Assembly: GCF_900112445.1 (NCBI RefSeq)
Contig: NZ_FOYY01000003.1
Location: forward strand, 124,001 to 188,000
DNA: 64,000 nt
DNA from: Thiomicrospira sp. ALE5
GTDB lineage: Bacteria; Pseudomonadota; Gammaproteobacteria; Thiomicrospirales; Thiomicrospiraceae
Direction: 5' to 3'
Shown one piece after another: positions 24,490 through 35,085 of this stretch. Position numbers and translations under genes: made by a program. Positions within the stretch are counted from its first letter, which is position 1, and the number at the start of each line of letters is the position of its first letter. The notes under the pieces were generated by a model, which had not been told where the DNA came from, searched no databases, and saw only the letters and a list, made by a program, of their open reading frames with translations.

Positions 24490-24688
24490 TGCGGCCTTTG
24501 GTTAAGTCATAAGGGGTGAGTTCTACCTTGACTTTATCGCCGGCTAAAATACGAATATAGTTTTTGCGCATACGCCCAGAAATGTGGGCTAAAATTTCGT
24601 GGCCGTTTTCCAACTGCACTTTAAACATGGTATTCGGTAGTGTTTCTAACACGGTACCTTCAAATTCAATCACATCTTGCTTTGACAT
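24470..24688 (-). CDS. infA: Translation initiation factor IF-1
   Basis: 72 residues, full length: '[24 protein letters not shown]', '[23 protein letters not shown]', '[14 protein letters not shown]'. OB-fold protein that binds the A site of the 30S subunit during initiation. A convergent overlap with acpS means no terminator room is left between the two genes. Confidence 0.98.
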   Translation of the reverse strand: MSKQDVIEFEGTVLETLPNTMFKVQLENGHEILAHISGRMRKNYIRILAGDKVKVELTPYDLTKGRITYRGK

Positions 24689-24754
24689 AAAACCGTTTTC
24701 TTATCCTGGCTAAAATTGTCGCGAATTATAGCATAGTTAAAATTGCTGCGTACA

Positions 24755-25048
24755 CTATTGTTGTGCAATTAAATCCTGTTGATAACTAAGGCGAATTTGC
24801 TTGAGTAAGGCTAGCCATTCTGATGGGGCAAGGTCAGGGTCAAGTAACCAAATCAGCAAGTCTTGTTCCTCACTGTTAAGCAGGCCTGCTAAGGCTTGGC
24901 CATACTGGCTTAATAAGCGGCCATCTTGGGCGAGTTGGGCGATAAAGGGGGCGAGCAATTGTTCGGATTCGGCATTGCCACGCCGTGCGGCTATGGCCAA
25001 TTGTCGCCACTGGTCGCTGTGATGGCTGTTTATCAAGATTGAGTCCAT
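24755..25048 (-). CDS. sdhE: FAD assembly factor SdhE
   Basis: 97 residues. Contains 'AIAARRGNAESEQLLAPF', matching the RxGxxE/D motif that SdhE uses to attach FAD covalently to SdhA, and 'LLNSEEQDLLIWL'. It is the last gene of the sdhCDAB operon, overlapping sdhB by 16 bases, which strongly supports the assignment. Confidence 0.88.
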   Translation of the reverse strand: MDSILINSHHSDQWRQLAIAARRGNAESEQLLAPFIAQLAQDGRLLSQYGQALAGLLNSEEQDLLIWLLDPDLAPSEWLALLKQIRLSYQQDLIAQQ

Positions 25049-25755
25049 TGCTGGTGCTTAAGTTGTCGAATCGCTCGACTTGGGTCAAGGCCTTTTGGAC
25101 AGCTGGTGGTACATTGTTGAATGCCCCGGCATCGATGCAACTGATAAGGGTCACTAAGCGCCTCTAAGCGCTGTTTTGGCTGAATGTCACGAGAGTCAAT
25201 CACCACCCGTTCGGCAGCAAGTAGCGCAGCTGGACCTAAAAACTGGTCGGGGTGCCACCAAAATGATGGGCAACTGGTACTGCAGCAGGCACATAAAATA
25301 CATTCGTATAAGCCATCGAGTTTGGCTCGGTCGGCGGGACTTTGTAGGTGTTCTTGGTCTGGGTTAAATTTGCCGGCATTAAGCGTTGGATTGGCTTGGG
25401 CATAGCGGTCAAAAAACAGCGTCATATCGACAATTAAGTCGCGCAGAATCGGCAAACCAGGCACCGGCATCAGCTCAATAGGTTGGCTGAGTTCGGCTAA
25501 AGGCGTGATACAACTCAGACGATTGCGCCCATTAACTTGCATCGCATCTGAGCCACAGACACCTTCTTGACAAGAGCTGCGAAAACTTAACGTCGGGTCT
25601 TGTTCGCGTAGCAGTTTTAGGGCATCCAGAAGCATCATGCCAGGTTTAACCAGCGCATCATCAAGGGTCATCTCTTGCCAATAGGTTGCGTTCTGCGCTC
25701 CAACTTGTTGGGCTGATGCGGCCTCTGGCTGATAGCGTTGAATGTTAAAAAGCAT
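25033..25755 (-). CDS. sdhB: Succinate dehydrogenase iron-sulfur subunit
   Basis: 240 residues. 2Fe-2S ligands in 'RSSCQEGVCGSDAM' and 'NRLSC'; 4Fe-4S and 3Fe-4S ligands in 'CILCACCSTSCPSFWW' and 'CRGIQQCTTSCPKGLDP'. Passes electrons from FAD in SdhA to ubiquinone at the membrane anchor. Gene order sdhC-D-A-B-E. Confidence 0.97.
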   Translation of the reverse strand: MLFNIQRYQPEAASAQQVGAQNATYWQEMTLDDALVKPGMMLLDALKLLREQDPTLSFRSSCQEGVCGSDAMQVNGRNRLSCITPLAELSQPIELMPVPGLPILRDLIVDMTLFFDRYAQANPTLNAGKFNPDQEHLQSPADRAKLDGLYECILCACCSTSCPSFWWHPDQFLGPAALLAAERVVIDSRDIQPKQRLEALSDPYQLHRCRGIQQCTTSCPKGLDPSRAIRQLKHQQWTQS

Positions 25756-25778
25756 GCCGTTCTCCTCTTAATCCGACC

Positions 25779-27620
25779 CTAGTAAACCCGTTTAATCGGT
25801 GGAAAGGGTGCCACGGTTTTGGGTTGCATTTGTACCGGTTTTTGCTTTAGCGTGATATGCGGTTGCATAAAAAACAGCAGATGCACTAACCAGGCCTGGT
25901 CATCGCGCTCGGGATAATCATCGCGGGCATGGGCGCCCCGACTTTCAGTACGAGCGAGCGCGCTTTCAAGCGTGGCCCAAGCAACGGCAAGCAGGTTTTC
26001 GCATTCAAACGCCTGAATACGCTCTAGATTAAATCCCTGCGCCGGATCTTGGACGCGCAATGTTTTTAAGCGCTGTGCCAGTTGTTCGAGCATGGGTTTA
26101 GCGGCGGCAAGGGTGGCCTGATCACGGAACACGCCACAATGACGTTGCATCATCTGCTGTAAATCGCGTTTAAAGCTGACAACTGAGTCGTCATTGTTGG
26201 CGTCGTTGGGGATTTCAGTGTCGCGGCTCGCTTGAAAAGCCTGCATGCGTTTTAACAGCGCTGGGTTGATTGCCTTAGGCGCGGGTGTTTTAGTGGTGCA
26301 TACTTCAGCAGGCCTGCTTAAAATATGATCGGCGGCCGCTTTACCAAACACTACAATATCAAGAAGTGAGTTGCCGCCTAAACGATTCGCACCATGTACG
26401 GATACACAGGCACACTCGCCAATTGCATAGAGGCCTGCGACCGGATAGTTTTCGCCGTTGGTTTGAGTCATCACTTGACCATGAATATTGGTGGGGATAC
26501 CGCCCATCATATAGTGGCAAGAAGGGTGAATTGGAATTGGTTGCTCGATTGGGTCTATACCGGTAAAGGTGAGGCTAATGTCTCGAATACCGGGGAGCTT
26601 CTGTTTAATCAACTCGGCATCGAGGTGGGTTAAATCCAGTTCAATGTAGTCTTTGTTGGGGCCGCAACCACGTCCATGATGAATTTCAGTTGCAATTGCC
26701 CGCGACACCACATCTCGAGAGGCCAGGTCTTTCACCTTGGGCGCATAGTTGACCATAAAGGCTTCGCCTAGGCTATTGCGAAGCAAGCCGCCTTCACCGC
26801 GTGCCGCCTCGGATATCAGCATGCCGCGTCCGGCCACACCGGTGGGATGAAATTGCCAAAACTCCATGTCCATCAGTGGCAGGCCTGCGCGTAACACCAT
26901 AGCTAAGCCATCGCCAGTGTTAATGCTGGCATTGGTGTTGGTGCGATAAATTTGGCCCGCACCCCCGGTGGCTAATAGCACCGCATTGGCGTTAAACTGA
27001 TGCAATTGGCCGGTCGCTATTTCTAGCGCAACCAAACCGGTTACTTGTTGGTCTTCGATCAGTAAATCCAGACTAAAAAACTCGCTAAATGTTTGCGTGC
27101 CCGCGGCGAGGTTTTGTTGATAGAGGGTGTGCAAAATAGCATGGCCGGTGCGATCGGCGACTGCACAGGTTCGGGTCGCTTGGCTTTGACCAAAATGCTG
27201 ACTTTGGCCGCCAAAGGGGCGTTGGTAAATCTTGCCATCATCCAGTCGTGAAAAGGGCACGCCAAAATGTTCGAGTTCGCGCACGATGCGCGGCGCTTGC
27301 TGACACATAAATTCAATCGCATCTTGATCGCCCAGATAGTCACTGCCTTTGACAGTGTCAAACATGTGCCAATGCCAATTATCCTCACTGATATTGCCCA
27401 GCGCGGCATTAATGCCGCCTTGTGCGGCCACCGTGTGGGAGCGAGTTGGATACACTTTGGACACCAGTGCGACCTGTTTGCCAGCGCGTTGCAATTCCAG
27501 CGCGGCCCGCAGGCCCGCACCACCGGCACCCACAATCAGCACGTCAAACTGGTGAGTGGTCAGCGACGAATTGGTTGGATGTGCCGGAGTATTGTGTCCC
27601 GTGTTTGTATTATCAGTCAT
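25779..27620 (-). CDS. sdhA: Succinate dehydrogenase flavoprotein subunit
   Basis: 613 residues from ATG 27620; a TTG 12 bases upstream would be weaker. FAD site 'VLIVGAGGAGLRAALEL', covalent FAD histidine in 'TRSHTVAAQGGINAALGN', substrate site 'MEFWQFHPTGVAGRGMLISE' and 'HGANRLGGNSLLDIVVFG'. Oxidises succinate to fumarate in the TCA cycle. SdhE nearby installs the flavin. Confidence 0.97.
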   Translation of the reverse strand: MTDNTNTGHNTPAHPTNSSLTTHQFDVLIVGAGGAGLRAALELQRAGKQVALVSKVYPTRSHTVAAQGGINAALGNISEDNWHWHMFDTVKGSDYLGDQDAIEFMCQQAPRIVRELEHFGVPFSRLDDGKIYQRPFGGQSQHFGQSQATRTCAVADRTGHAILHTLYQQNLAAGTQTFSEFFSLDLLIEDQQVTGLVALEIATGQLHQFNANAVLLATGGAGQIYRTNTNASINTGDGLAMVLRAGLPLMDMEFWQFHPTGVAGRGMLISEAARGEGGLLRNSLGEAFMVNYAPKVKDLASRDVVSRAIATEIHHGRGCGPNKDYIELDLTHLDAELIKQKLPGIRDISLTFTGIDPIEQPIPIHPSCHYMMGGIPTNIHGQVMTQTNGENYPVAGLYAIGECACVSVHGANRLGGNSLLDIVVFGKAAADHILSRPAEVCTTKTPAPKAINPALLKRMQAFQASRDTEIPNDANNDDSVVSFKRDLQQMMQRHCGVFRDQATLAAAKPMLEQLAQRLKTLRVQDPAQGFNLERIQAFECENLLAVAWATLESALARTESRGAHARDDYPERDDQAWLVHLLFFMQPHITLKQKPVQMQPKTVAPFPPIKRVY

Positions 27621-27663
27621 TGTGAAGTCCAAGTTAGGTTCTAGCCTAGTCCAAATCCAGGTG

Positions 27664-28005
27664 TTACAAAAGCAGCCAGCGCGTCAGCAGCAGGGTGATA
27701 TTGAATATCATCAACATGAATACTAGGCTAAGGGCTCTGATCGCCATAGGCAAATGGCGAGCAGGACAATAGTCTATCACCACATCACGCAGTCCAATCC
27801 AGCTGTGAATGAATAGCAAAGCCAGCGCAATTAAACTGGTCAGCCATAGCAGGCCTGGTTGGGCAGGCTGATAATCTAAGCCCATCAGTGCGGGCCAAAT
27901 AGTCCAAACAAACCAAGGCAAAAATACCAGTAAATAAACGGCGCTGAGTTGCTGCCAAGCATAACTCCATTTGCCATTCGGCCAAATTTTAGCCAGGTTA
28001 CGCAT
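27664..28005 (-). CDS. sdhD: Succinate dehydrogenase membrane anchor subunit D
   Basis: 113 residues with three membrane helices. 'IHSWIGLRDVVIDY' is the SdhD signature containing the haem b/quinone-site residues. Adjacent to sdhC with a 1-base overlap; 43 bases separate it from sdhA. Confidence 0.93.
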   Translation of the reverse strand: MRNLAKIWPNGKWSYAWQQLSAVYLLVFLPWFVWTIWPALMGLDYQPAQPGLLWLTSLIALALLFIHSWIGLRDVVIDYCPARHLPMAIRALSLVFMLMIFNITLLLTRWLLL

Positions 28006-28430
28006 TAGCTAGGCCCTCCAACAAATCCTCCAGTAAACAAGGCCAACGCCAGTAATAGTGTGCCGACTGCCCACAAAAAGAATACTAAACTGACCGCCCA
28101 GCCGCTAAACCAGGCCTGCGGAACCTGATGATCCTTTGCAGGCCACCAGTCAATAATAAGATGGCGCAGGCCACTTAACCAGTGAAATAGTAAAGATGAA
28201 AGTGTTAATAAAATTAATAGCTTACCAGGAACACTTTGGGTGATGTCTGAAGTATTAATCCACCCTAGTGCCACAGCGTTTAATAGCATTAATCCGAAAA
28301 TCAAGCAGATGGCGAGCAGCGACCCACTGATACGATGACTAATCGACACCAACGCATTGGGGTAGAAGCGAATCTTGTATAAGGCTAAATGCACGGGGCG
28401 CGCATGACGGCCACCAATCAAATCACGCAT
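28005..28430 (-). CDS. sdhC: Succinate dehydrogenase cytochrome b556 subunit C
   Basis: 141 residues, three membrane helices. 'RPVHLALYKIRFYPNALVSISHRISG' region matches the SdhC start with quinone-site Ser and Arg; 'LLFHWLSGLRHLIIDW' contains the haem-ligand His region. First gene of the sdh operon, starting on the aat stop, so aat and sdhCDABE may be cotranscribed. Confidence 0.94.
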   Translation of the reverse strand: MRDLIGGRHARPVHLALYKIRFYPNALVSISHRISGSLLAICLIFGLMLLNAVALGWINTSDITQSVPGKLLILLTLSSLLFHWLSGLRHLIIDWWPAKDHQVPQAWFSGWAVSLVFFLWAVGTLLLALALFTGGFVGGPS

Positions 28431-29191
28431 TAAACACCTCCTAAGACCTTGTTTAGTAGAGTGGGATCAATCTGCCAAGCGGCGCGCGACCGATCGGGTA
28501 GGGCTATTTGTTGCTTCAGTTGCCGTTCAAAGTCTGCACGGCTCAATTCAACCGCGCCCATCGACATTAAATGATCGCTGGTGACCTGACAATCAATCAA
28601 TGGCCAGCCCCAGTGTTGCAAATGGCTAGCCAAAGCGACTAGGGCTAGTTTTGAGCTATTGGGGACGAGGCTAAACATGGATTCGCCAAAAAACATCTGC
28701 CCAAAACTTAAGCCATATAATCCACCGACTAATTGCTCACTTAACCAAACCTCCACACTGTGCACATGGCCTTGTTGGTGAAGTGCTAGCAGGCCTGCTT
28801 GCAGGTCTTGACGCAGCCAAGTGCCATCTTGTCCTGGTCTTGGGCAGTTGGCACAGTGGTTTAAGACAGCGGGCAAAGCTTGATTAAAGCTGATTTGCCA
28901 AGGCTGCTGTCGCCAGGCCTGGCGCAGGCTACGACGAACTTTAATGTCGGCGGTGTAGAGTACTGCGCGGGGTTCAGGGGACCACCAGGTCACCGGTTCG
29001 TCATCGGCAGACCAAGGAAAAATGCCACGCGGATAGGCTTGGCGCAATAAATCAACGGTAATTCTTGAGCTGAGGGCGAGCAGGCCTGGTGGGTCGTCAA
29101 ATGCCAATGCGCTGTCTGGAAACGGCTGTTCGATGCCGTCTTCAAGCCAGGCGGGTAGATGGGTGTCAAGACTGCGCCATTGCTTGCTCAT
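28430..29191 (-). CDS. aat: Leucyl/phenylalanyl-tRNA-protein transferase
   Basis: 253 residues from ATG 29191 (GTG 29218 is in frame). 'LLRQAYPRGIFPWS', 'PVTWWSPEPRAVL', 'HSVEVWL', 'LVGGLYGLSFGQMFFGESMFS' and 'LIDCQVTSDHLMSMGAVELSR' are the Aat landmarks. Adds Leu or Phe to N-terminal Arg/Lys of proteins, making them N-degron substrates of ClpS-ClpAP. Position upstream of sdhC is unusual compared with E. coli. Three CAGGCCTG octamers fall inside this gene. Confidence 0.95.
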   Translation of the reverse strand: MSKQWRSLDTHLPAWLEDGIEQPFPDSALAFDDPPGLLALSSRITVDLLRQAYPRGIFPWSADDEPVTWWSPEPRAVLYTADIKVRRSLRQAWRQQPWQISFNQALPAVLNHCANCPRPGQDGTWLRQDLQAGLLALHQQGHVHSVEVWLSEQLVGGLYGLSFGQMFFGESMFSLVPNSSKLALVALASHLQHWGWPLIDCQVTSDHLMSMGAVELSRADFERQLKQQIALPDRSRAAWQIDPTLLNKVLGGV

Positions 29192-29283
29192 AGCGGTCTT
29201 GCCGAAATTAGCTGGCACAAAGCCAGCGAGTTCTTTAGAATAGCGAGTTCCATTTTCAATACTTTTGGCTCACATTAACAGTT

Positions 29284-32200
29284 ATGGCTGATACTCCAGC
29301 AACCTTTGTACATTTGCATTTGCATTCTGAATTTTCAGTCAGAGATAGTTTACTCCATATTAAACCGCTGATGGCAAAGGTCAAGGAAGAAGGGCAACCC
29401 GCGCTGGCTTTGACTGATCAATCCAATATGTTTGCGTTATTAAAGTTTTATAGCGCCGCACGCAGTCAAGGTATTAAGCCTATTTTAGGCGCTGATTTGT
29501 GGGTGCATCATGATGGCCAGGTATTTAGCATTACCCTGCTATGTCAGGATGCCACCGGCTACCTTAATTTATCGAAACTCATCTCGAAAGCCTATTTAAC
29601 CAATCAGCAAGTTTATCAAGCCAATCAATTGCCACTGGTCGAGCAGGCCTGGTTAAGCGAGCACCAGGCGGGCTTAATTGTGTTGTTAGGCTTGCGCAGT
29701 AATATTGGCCAAGCCTTGTCGAAAGACAATAAAACCCTCGCCACCGAGCAGCAGGCCTGGTGGCAGGCGCATTTTGCCAATCGCGTTTATTTGGAACTGG
29801 TGCGCACCCAACGCCCCGGCGAAGAAGCATTTATTCAACAGGTGCTGCCGCTTGCGCAGACTTGGCACTGGCCGGTAGTGGCCACTAATGATGTGCGGTT
29901 TTTAGCCCGTGACGATTTTGATGCCCATGAGATTCGCTGCTGTATTAATGGCGGATATGTGATTGAAGACCCGAACCGGCCGCGCACCTACTCCGAAGAG
30001 CAGTATTTAAAATCCAGCGCTGAAATGCAGGCTTTATTTGCCGACATACCACAAGCCATTACCAATACTTTGCTCATTGCGCAGCGCTGTAACTTTAGTC
30101 TGGCTTTGGGCACCTATTATTTACCGGATTTTCCAATTCCGCCAGAGTTGACGCTGGACGAATATTTTCGGCAGGAATGTCATCTGGGCTTGGATGCGCG
30201 ATTAGAATTTTTGTTTGGTCATTTAGCGGCGGATGAATTTAACGTCAAACAGCAGGAGTATCGTGATCGCCTCGATTTTGAGTTAAACACGATTTTGCAA
30301 ATGGGTTTCCCGGGTTACTTTTTAATCGTCGCCGACTTCATTCAATGGGCTAAAAACCATCAAATCCCGGTTGGACCGGGACGCGGTTCGGGTGCCGGTT
30401 CCTTGGTGGCTTATTCGTTAAAAATTACTGATTTAGATCCGATTCAATATGACCTGCTATTTGAACGATTTTTGAACCCTGAGCGGGTTTCGATGCCTGA
30501 CTTTGACGTTGACTTTTGTATGGAACGACGCGATGAGGTGATTGATTATGTGTCACGCCATTATGGTCGGGATCATGTATCGCAAATTATTACCTATGGC
30601 ACCATGGCCGCTAAAGCGGTGGTGCGTGATGTGGGGCGTGTGCTTGGGCATCCCTATGGTATGGTCGATGGGGTGGCCAAGCTGATTCCAAACGAGTTAG
30701 GCATTAAGCTCAAGGATGCCTTAGAAAAAGAAGAGGATTTACAACAGCGTTATCGTGACGATGAAGAAGTCAAAACGCTGTTGGATTACGCGCTTAAATT
30801 AGAAGGCACTGTGCGTAATGTGGGCAAGCACGCCGGTGGGGTGGTCATCGGTCCGCGCCCGTTGGATACCTTTTGTCCGCTCTATTCTGAAGCCGATGGT
30901 CGAGGGGTCGTCACCCAATTAGACAAAAACGATGTGGAAACCATCGGCTTAGTCAAGTTCGACTTTTTGGGCTTGCGAACGCTGACCATTATTGACTGGG
31001 CGTTGCAGGCCATTAATGCCGGCAAGCAGCCGGATGATGAAGGCTTTGTTGATATTAACCGCATTCCGCTGGATGATCCGAAGGTATTTGAGCTGATCAA
31101 AACCGGTAAAACCACCGGGGTATTTCAGTTGGAATCAGCGGGGATGCAAGATCTTATTCGGCGCCTGCGTCCAGACTGTTTTGAAGATATTATCGCCCTA
31201 GTGGCCTTGTTCCGTCCCGGTCCATTGGAATCGGGGATGGTTGATAACTTTATTGCGCGTAAGCATGGTAAAGAGGCGGTGTCTTATCCCGATGCGCAGT
31301 ATCAACATGAAAGCTTAAAAGAGATTTTAGAGCCGACTTACGGCATTATTTTGTATCAAGAGCAGGTGATGCAGATTGCACAGGTGCTGTCCGGTTATAC
31401 GCTGGGTGGTGCCGATATGCTGCGTCGTGCCATGGGTAAGAAAAAGCCCGAAGAAATGGCTAAAGAGCGTGGTAAGTTTGAGCAGGGTGCCATTGATAAT
31501 GGCGTCGATGGCCAGCTAGCGATGAAAATCTTCGATTTGGTTGAAAAGTTCGCCGGCTATGGTTTTAACAAATCTCACTCAGCGGCCTATGCCTTGGTGT
31601 CTTATCAGTCGGCGTGGCTCAAAACTCATTTCCCCGCGCATTTTATGGCCGCGCAAATCTCCTCTGACATGGACAACACCGATAAGGTGGTGCACATGAT
31701 TAATGAGTGTTATGCGATGAACTTAACCCTGTTGCCACCGGACATTAATCGCTGTGCGATTCGCTTTCAAGCAGCGGATGCGCAGACCATTATTTATGGC
31801 TTAGGCGCGATTAAGGGTGTTGGCGAGGCGGCATTGGATCAGGTGTTGGCGGATCGGCAGGCCCATGGCCCTTTTAGCGATTTATTTGATTTTGCCAATC
31901 GCGCTGGTAAGAAAATTACCCGGCGGGTGTTAGAAGCCTTGATTCGTGCCGGCGCATTTGATGGTTTGCATGATAATCGTCATGCCATGCTTGAATCGGT
32001 GACCATGGCGCTTACCCAGGCGGATCAGTTTTTAGCCAATGCGCAATCCGGACAGAGTGATTTGTTTGGTGATGCTAGTTTAGACTTAGCGCCACCGGCT
32101 AGCTTGGTTCAAGTCGCTGAAATGCCTGAGCGGCAAAAACTGCAAGGGGAAAAAGACACGCTTGGACTCTACTTAACCGGTCATCCGATTGAAGCCTATC

Positions 32201-32790
32201 GCCAAGAGTTAGCCGACTATGCGCGCTTAACACTGGCAAAATTGACGCCGAATAAATATGAAAAACGTTGGGTAGCAGGCCTGGTGGTCGCGATTCGTAC
32301 TAAAAATACCCGCAGTGGCGACAAGATGGCGTTTATTACTTTAGATGACCGGACCGCGAGGCTTGAAGTGGTATGCCGACCGGCGGTATTTGATGCGGTA
32401 CGCGACTGGCTTGCTGTAGATGAAGTCGTGTTGATTAAAGGTGCGGTATCAGAAGATAGTTTTAATGGTGGCATTAAGCTCGATGCCGAGCAACTGGTGA
32501 CCTTGGCGGAGATGCGTGCGCAAGAGGCGCGTGCCATTAAGCTTTTTTGTGATGTTGCAGATCTTGATAATGCCAAGGTGACGGATTTAGCTGACCATCT
32601 GCTGCCTTATTGGGCGCAGCCCGACGAACAGGGGTTGCCCCTGGTGGTGGAATGTTACCGTTTGCAGTCTGGCGCGCGGGTCAGTATGCAGCTTAAATCG
32701 AATAGACTGGTGCGTCCAGATGATGCGTTATTAGAGTTATTGCATCAGCAGGCCTGGTCAGTTGAAGTGGTTAAAAAACGGACTAATTAG
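29284..32790 (+). CDS. dnaE: DNA polymerase III alpha subunit
   Basis: 1168 residues, normal length. N-terminal PHP domain 'FVHLHLHSEFSVRDSLL'; polymerase active-site aspartates in 'MPDFDVDFCMERRDEVI' (about residue 405); 'GPGRGSGAGSLVAY'; 'EQVMQIAQVLSGYTLGGADMLRRAMGKK'-type fingers region; helix-hairpin-helix 'KGVGEAALDQVL'; OB-fold near residues 990-1080. Replicative polymerase catalytic subunit. Transcribed divergently from aat. Four CAGGCCTG octamers lie in it. Confidence 0.97.
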   Translation: MADTPATFVHLHLHSEFSVRDSLLHIKPLMAKVKEEGQPALALTDQSNMFALLKFYSAARSQGIKPILGADLWVHHDGQVFSITLLCQDATGYLNLSKLISKAYLTNQQVYQANQLPLVEQAWLSEHQAGLIVLLGLRSNIGQALSKDNKTLATEQQAWWQAHFANRVYLELVRTQRPGEEAFIQQVLPLAQTWHWPVVATNDVRFLARDDFDAHEIRCCINGGYVIEDPNRPRTYSEEQYLKSSAEMQALFADIPQAITNTLLIAQRCNFSLALGTYYLPDFPIPPELTLDEYFRQECHLGLDARLEFLFGHLAADEFNVKQQEYRDRLDFELNTILQMGFPGYFLIVADFIQWAKNHQIPVGPGRGSGAGSLVAYSLKITDLDPIQYDLLFERFLNPERVSMPDFDVDFCMERRDEVIDYVSRHYGRDHVSQIITYGTMAAKAVVRDVGRVLGHPYGMVDGVAKLIPNELGIKLKDALEKEEDLQQRYRDDEEVKTLLDYALKLEGTVRNVGKHAGGVVIGPRPLDTFCPLYSEADGRGVVTQLDKNDVETIGLVKFDFLGLRTLTIIDWALQAINAGKQPDDEGFVDINRIPLDDPKVFELIKTGKTTGVFQLESAGMQDLIRRLRPDCFEDIIALVALFRPGPLESGMVDNFIARKHGKEAVSYPDAQYQHESLKEILEPTYGIILYQEQVMQIAQVLSGYTLGGADMLRRAMGKKKPEEMAKERGKFEQGAIDNGVDGQLAMKIFDLVEKFAGYGFNKSHSAAYALVSYQSAWLKTHFPAHFMAAQISSDMDNTDKVVHMINECYAMNLTLLPPDINRCAIRFQAADAQTIIYGLGAIKGVGEAALDQVLADRQAHGPFSDLFDFANRAGKKITRRVLEALIRAGAFDGLHDNRHAMLESVTMALTQADQFLANAQSGQSDLFGDASLDLAPPASLVQVAEMPERQKLQGEKDTLGLYLTGHPIEAYRQELADYARLTLAKLTPNKYEKRWVAGLVVAIRTKNTRSGDKMAFITLDDRTARLEVVCRPAVFDAVRDWLAVDEVVLIKGAVSEDSFNGGIKLDAEQLVTLAEMRAQEARAIKLFCDVADLDNAKVTDLADHLLPYWAQPDEQGLPLVVECYRLQSGARVSMQLKSNRLVRPDDALLELLHQQAWSVEVVKKRTN

Positions 32791-32933
32791 ATCGTTTTTG
32801 AGTCATATCTCGATTAAGCTATAGCCTATCTGTGTCAATAGTATGCAGGCGCGTCAAAAAATCGCTAAAATACGCGTCATATCGTGCAATAAAACGTCAA
32901 TTAAAATTTGTTAAGATCCTAATTGGAGGCAAG

Positions 32934-34889
32934 ATGTCGAACAATATTGAGTCAATTCTGACAGAAACACGGGTCTTTGAACCCTCTGCTGCCATCAAAC
33001 AACAAGCGGGTATTAATCCAGACAAGCTCAATGCTATGTATGCCAAAGCTGAGCAAGATCATGTCGGATTTTGGGCTGATTTAGCGAAAGAAAAATTGAG
33101 CTGGCATAAGCCTTTTACTCAGGCTTTAGATGATTCAAAAGCGCCGTTATATCGTTGGTTTACTGATGGGGAATTGAACGTCTCCTATAACTGTATTGAT
33201 CGTCATTTGGACTCGAAAAGTGATAAGTTGGCGATTATCTTTGAAGGTGATCAAGGTGATGTGCATCACTATACCTATCAAGAATTGCACGACGAAGTAT
33301 GCCGTTTTGCCAATACCTTGAAAGTACAAGGTATTAAACAGGGCGATCGCGTCATTATTTATATGCCGATGATTCCGCAGGCGGTCATTGCGATGCAAGC
33401 TTGTGCACGCGTGGGTGCTATTCATTCGGTGGTGTTTGGTGGTTTTTCTGCCGAGTCTTTAAAAGATCGTGTTGAAAATGCTGGCGCGAAGATGGTTATT
33501 ACCACAGATGGTGGTTTACGTGGCGGTAAGGCGATACCGCTAAAAGCGGCAGTAGATCAAGCGTTAAGCACAGGTTGTGATTCGGTTAAAAAAGTAATCG
33601 TATACCAGCGCACCAAGCAAGAAGTTGCTATGCAAGAAGGGCGTGATATATGGTGGCATGACGCTGAAGCGGGCATGAGTAACTATCATGACCCAGTCAT
33701 GTTGCCGGCTGATCACCCATTGTTTTTGTTGTACACGTCTGGATCGACTGGCACGCCAAAAGGGGTGCAGCATGGCAGCGGCGGTTATCTGTTAAATGCA
33801 ATGTTAACCAATGAATGGATGTTCGACTTAAGTGACCAAGATGTGTTCTGGTGTACCGCTGATGTGGGCTGGATTACTGGTCACTCGTATGTTGCTTACG
33901 GCCCGTTAGCGATGGGCGCAACCATTGTAATGTTTGAAGGTGTGCCGACCTATCCTGATGCAGGGCGTTTTTGGCAGGTGTGTCAGGATCATGGCGTTAC
34001 CGTATTCTATACCGCACCGACCGCGATTCGCGCCTTGATGAAGTTTGGTCAAGATATTCCAGCACAGTACGACCTGTCCAAGTTGCGTATCTTAGGTACA
34101 GTGGGCGAGCCAATTAACCCGGAAGCTTGGATGTGGTATCACGAAGTGATTGGTCGCGGTGAGTGTCCGATTATTGATACCTGGTGGCAAACTGAAACTG
34201 GTGCGCACATGATTGCCCCTTTCCCAGGCGCAACCCCACTTAAACCGGGCTCTTGTACGCGCCCATTACCTGGCATCGATGCGATTGTAGTCGATGAAGA
34301 AGGCAATGAAATTGGTAATAACTCAGGCGGCTATTTAGTGATTCGAAAACCTTGGCCGTCAATGTTACAAACGGTTTGGGGTGATGATCAGCGCTATATT
34401 GATACCTACTTCGCCAAGTTTAATAATCAGTATTATGTCGTCGGCGACAGCGCACATAAAGATGAAGATGGTTATATTTGGATTTTAGGCCGTATTGATG
34501 ATGTGTTAAATGTGTCAGGTCATCGTTTAGGCACTATGGAAATTGAATCCGCATTGGTCGCCCACCCTAAGGTTGCTGAAGCGGCAGTGGTCGGCAAACC
34601 CCATGATGTGAAAGGGGAGTCAGTATTTGCATTTGTGGTATTGAATTCGGACTTACCGGCTGGCGAAGAACGCGATGCGATGGTTAACGAGCTGCGTAAT
34701 TGGGTGGCGCAAGAAATTGGTCCGATTGCTAAGCCGGATGAAATTCGCTTTGGCACGAACTTGCCTAAAACCCGTTCCGGTAAAATTATGCGTCGTTTAT
34801 TGCGTACCATTGCTAAAGGCGAAGAAATTACCCAAGATACGTCAACCTTGGAAGATCCAGCCATCTTAAAACAGCTCCAACAGGCTTAG
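32934..34889 (+). CDS. acs: Acetate-CoA ligase (acetyl-CoA synthetase)
   Basis: 651 residues from ATG 32934 with a strong GGAGG. '[21 protein letters not shown]' is the ATP/AMP site; '[10 protein letters not shown]', '[16 protein letters not shown]', and '[15 protein letters not shown]', whose Lys is the regulatory acetylation and catalytic site. Converts acetate, ATP and CoA to acetyl-CoA. A hairpin terminator follows and the acetate-type symporter genes come next, so the locus handles acetate uptake and use. Confidence 0.97.
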   Translation: MSNNIESILTETRVFEPSAAIKQQAGINPDKLNAMYAKAEQDHVGFWADLAKEKLSWHKPFTQALDDSKAPLYRWFTDGELNVSYNCIDRHLDSKSDKLAIIFEGDQGDVHHYTYQELHDEVCRFANTLKVQGIKQGDRVIIYMPMIPQAVIAMQACARVGAIHSVVFGGFSAESLKDRVENAGAKMVITTDGGLRGGKAIPLKAAVDQALSTGCDSVKKVIVYQRTKQEVAMQEGRDIWWHDAEAGMSNYHDPVMLPADHPLFLLYTSGSTGTPKGVQHGSGGYLLNAMLTNEWMFDLSDQDVFWCTADVGWITGHSYVAYGPLAMGATIVMFEGVPTYPDAGRFWQVCQDHGVTVFYTAPTAIRALMKFGQDIPAQYDLSKLRILGTVGEPINPEAWMWYHEVIGRGECPIIDTWWQTETGAHMIAPFPGATPLKPGSCTRPLPGIDAIVVDEEGNEIGNNSGGYLVIRKPWPSMLQTVWGDDQRYIDTYFAKFNNQYYVVGDSAHKDEDGYIWILGRIDDVLNVSGHRLGTMEIESALVAHPKVAEAAVVGKPHDVKGESVFAFVVLNSDLPAGEERDAMVNELRNWVAQEIGPIAKPDEIRFGTNLPKTRSGKIMRRLLRTIAKGEEITQDTSTLEDPAILKQLQQA

Positions 34890-34916
34890 TGTTGTTCAAG
34901 TCTGTTGGGTTATGAA

Positions 34917-34958
34917 TTTTAGGGCTAAGCGCAAGTATTCCTTGCGCAAGCCCTAAAA
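34917..34958. terminator. Stem-loop after acs
   Basis: TTTTAGGGCT paired with AGCCCTAAAA outside and GCGCAAG paired with CTTGCGC inside, loop TATTC. Long stem, A/T flanks on both sides. Confidence 0.7.
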
Positions 34959-35085
34959 TATTTTGTGTGTCTGAAAGGCGAAAATATTGCGAAGTTCGTT
35001 TTCGCTACACATAATATAGCGCATCTGCAACTATCCATTACCCAATAAGTTGCCAGTTGCAGTTTTTTAACGAGGAGAAAATAAA

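Noticed and set aside
34917-34958. A riboswitch after acs
   Set aside because: The sequence is a simple long hairpin between genes, with no conserved aptamer features and about 130 bases before the next ribosome site.
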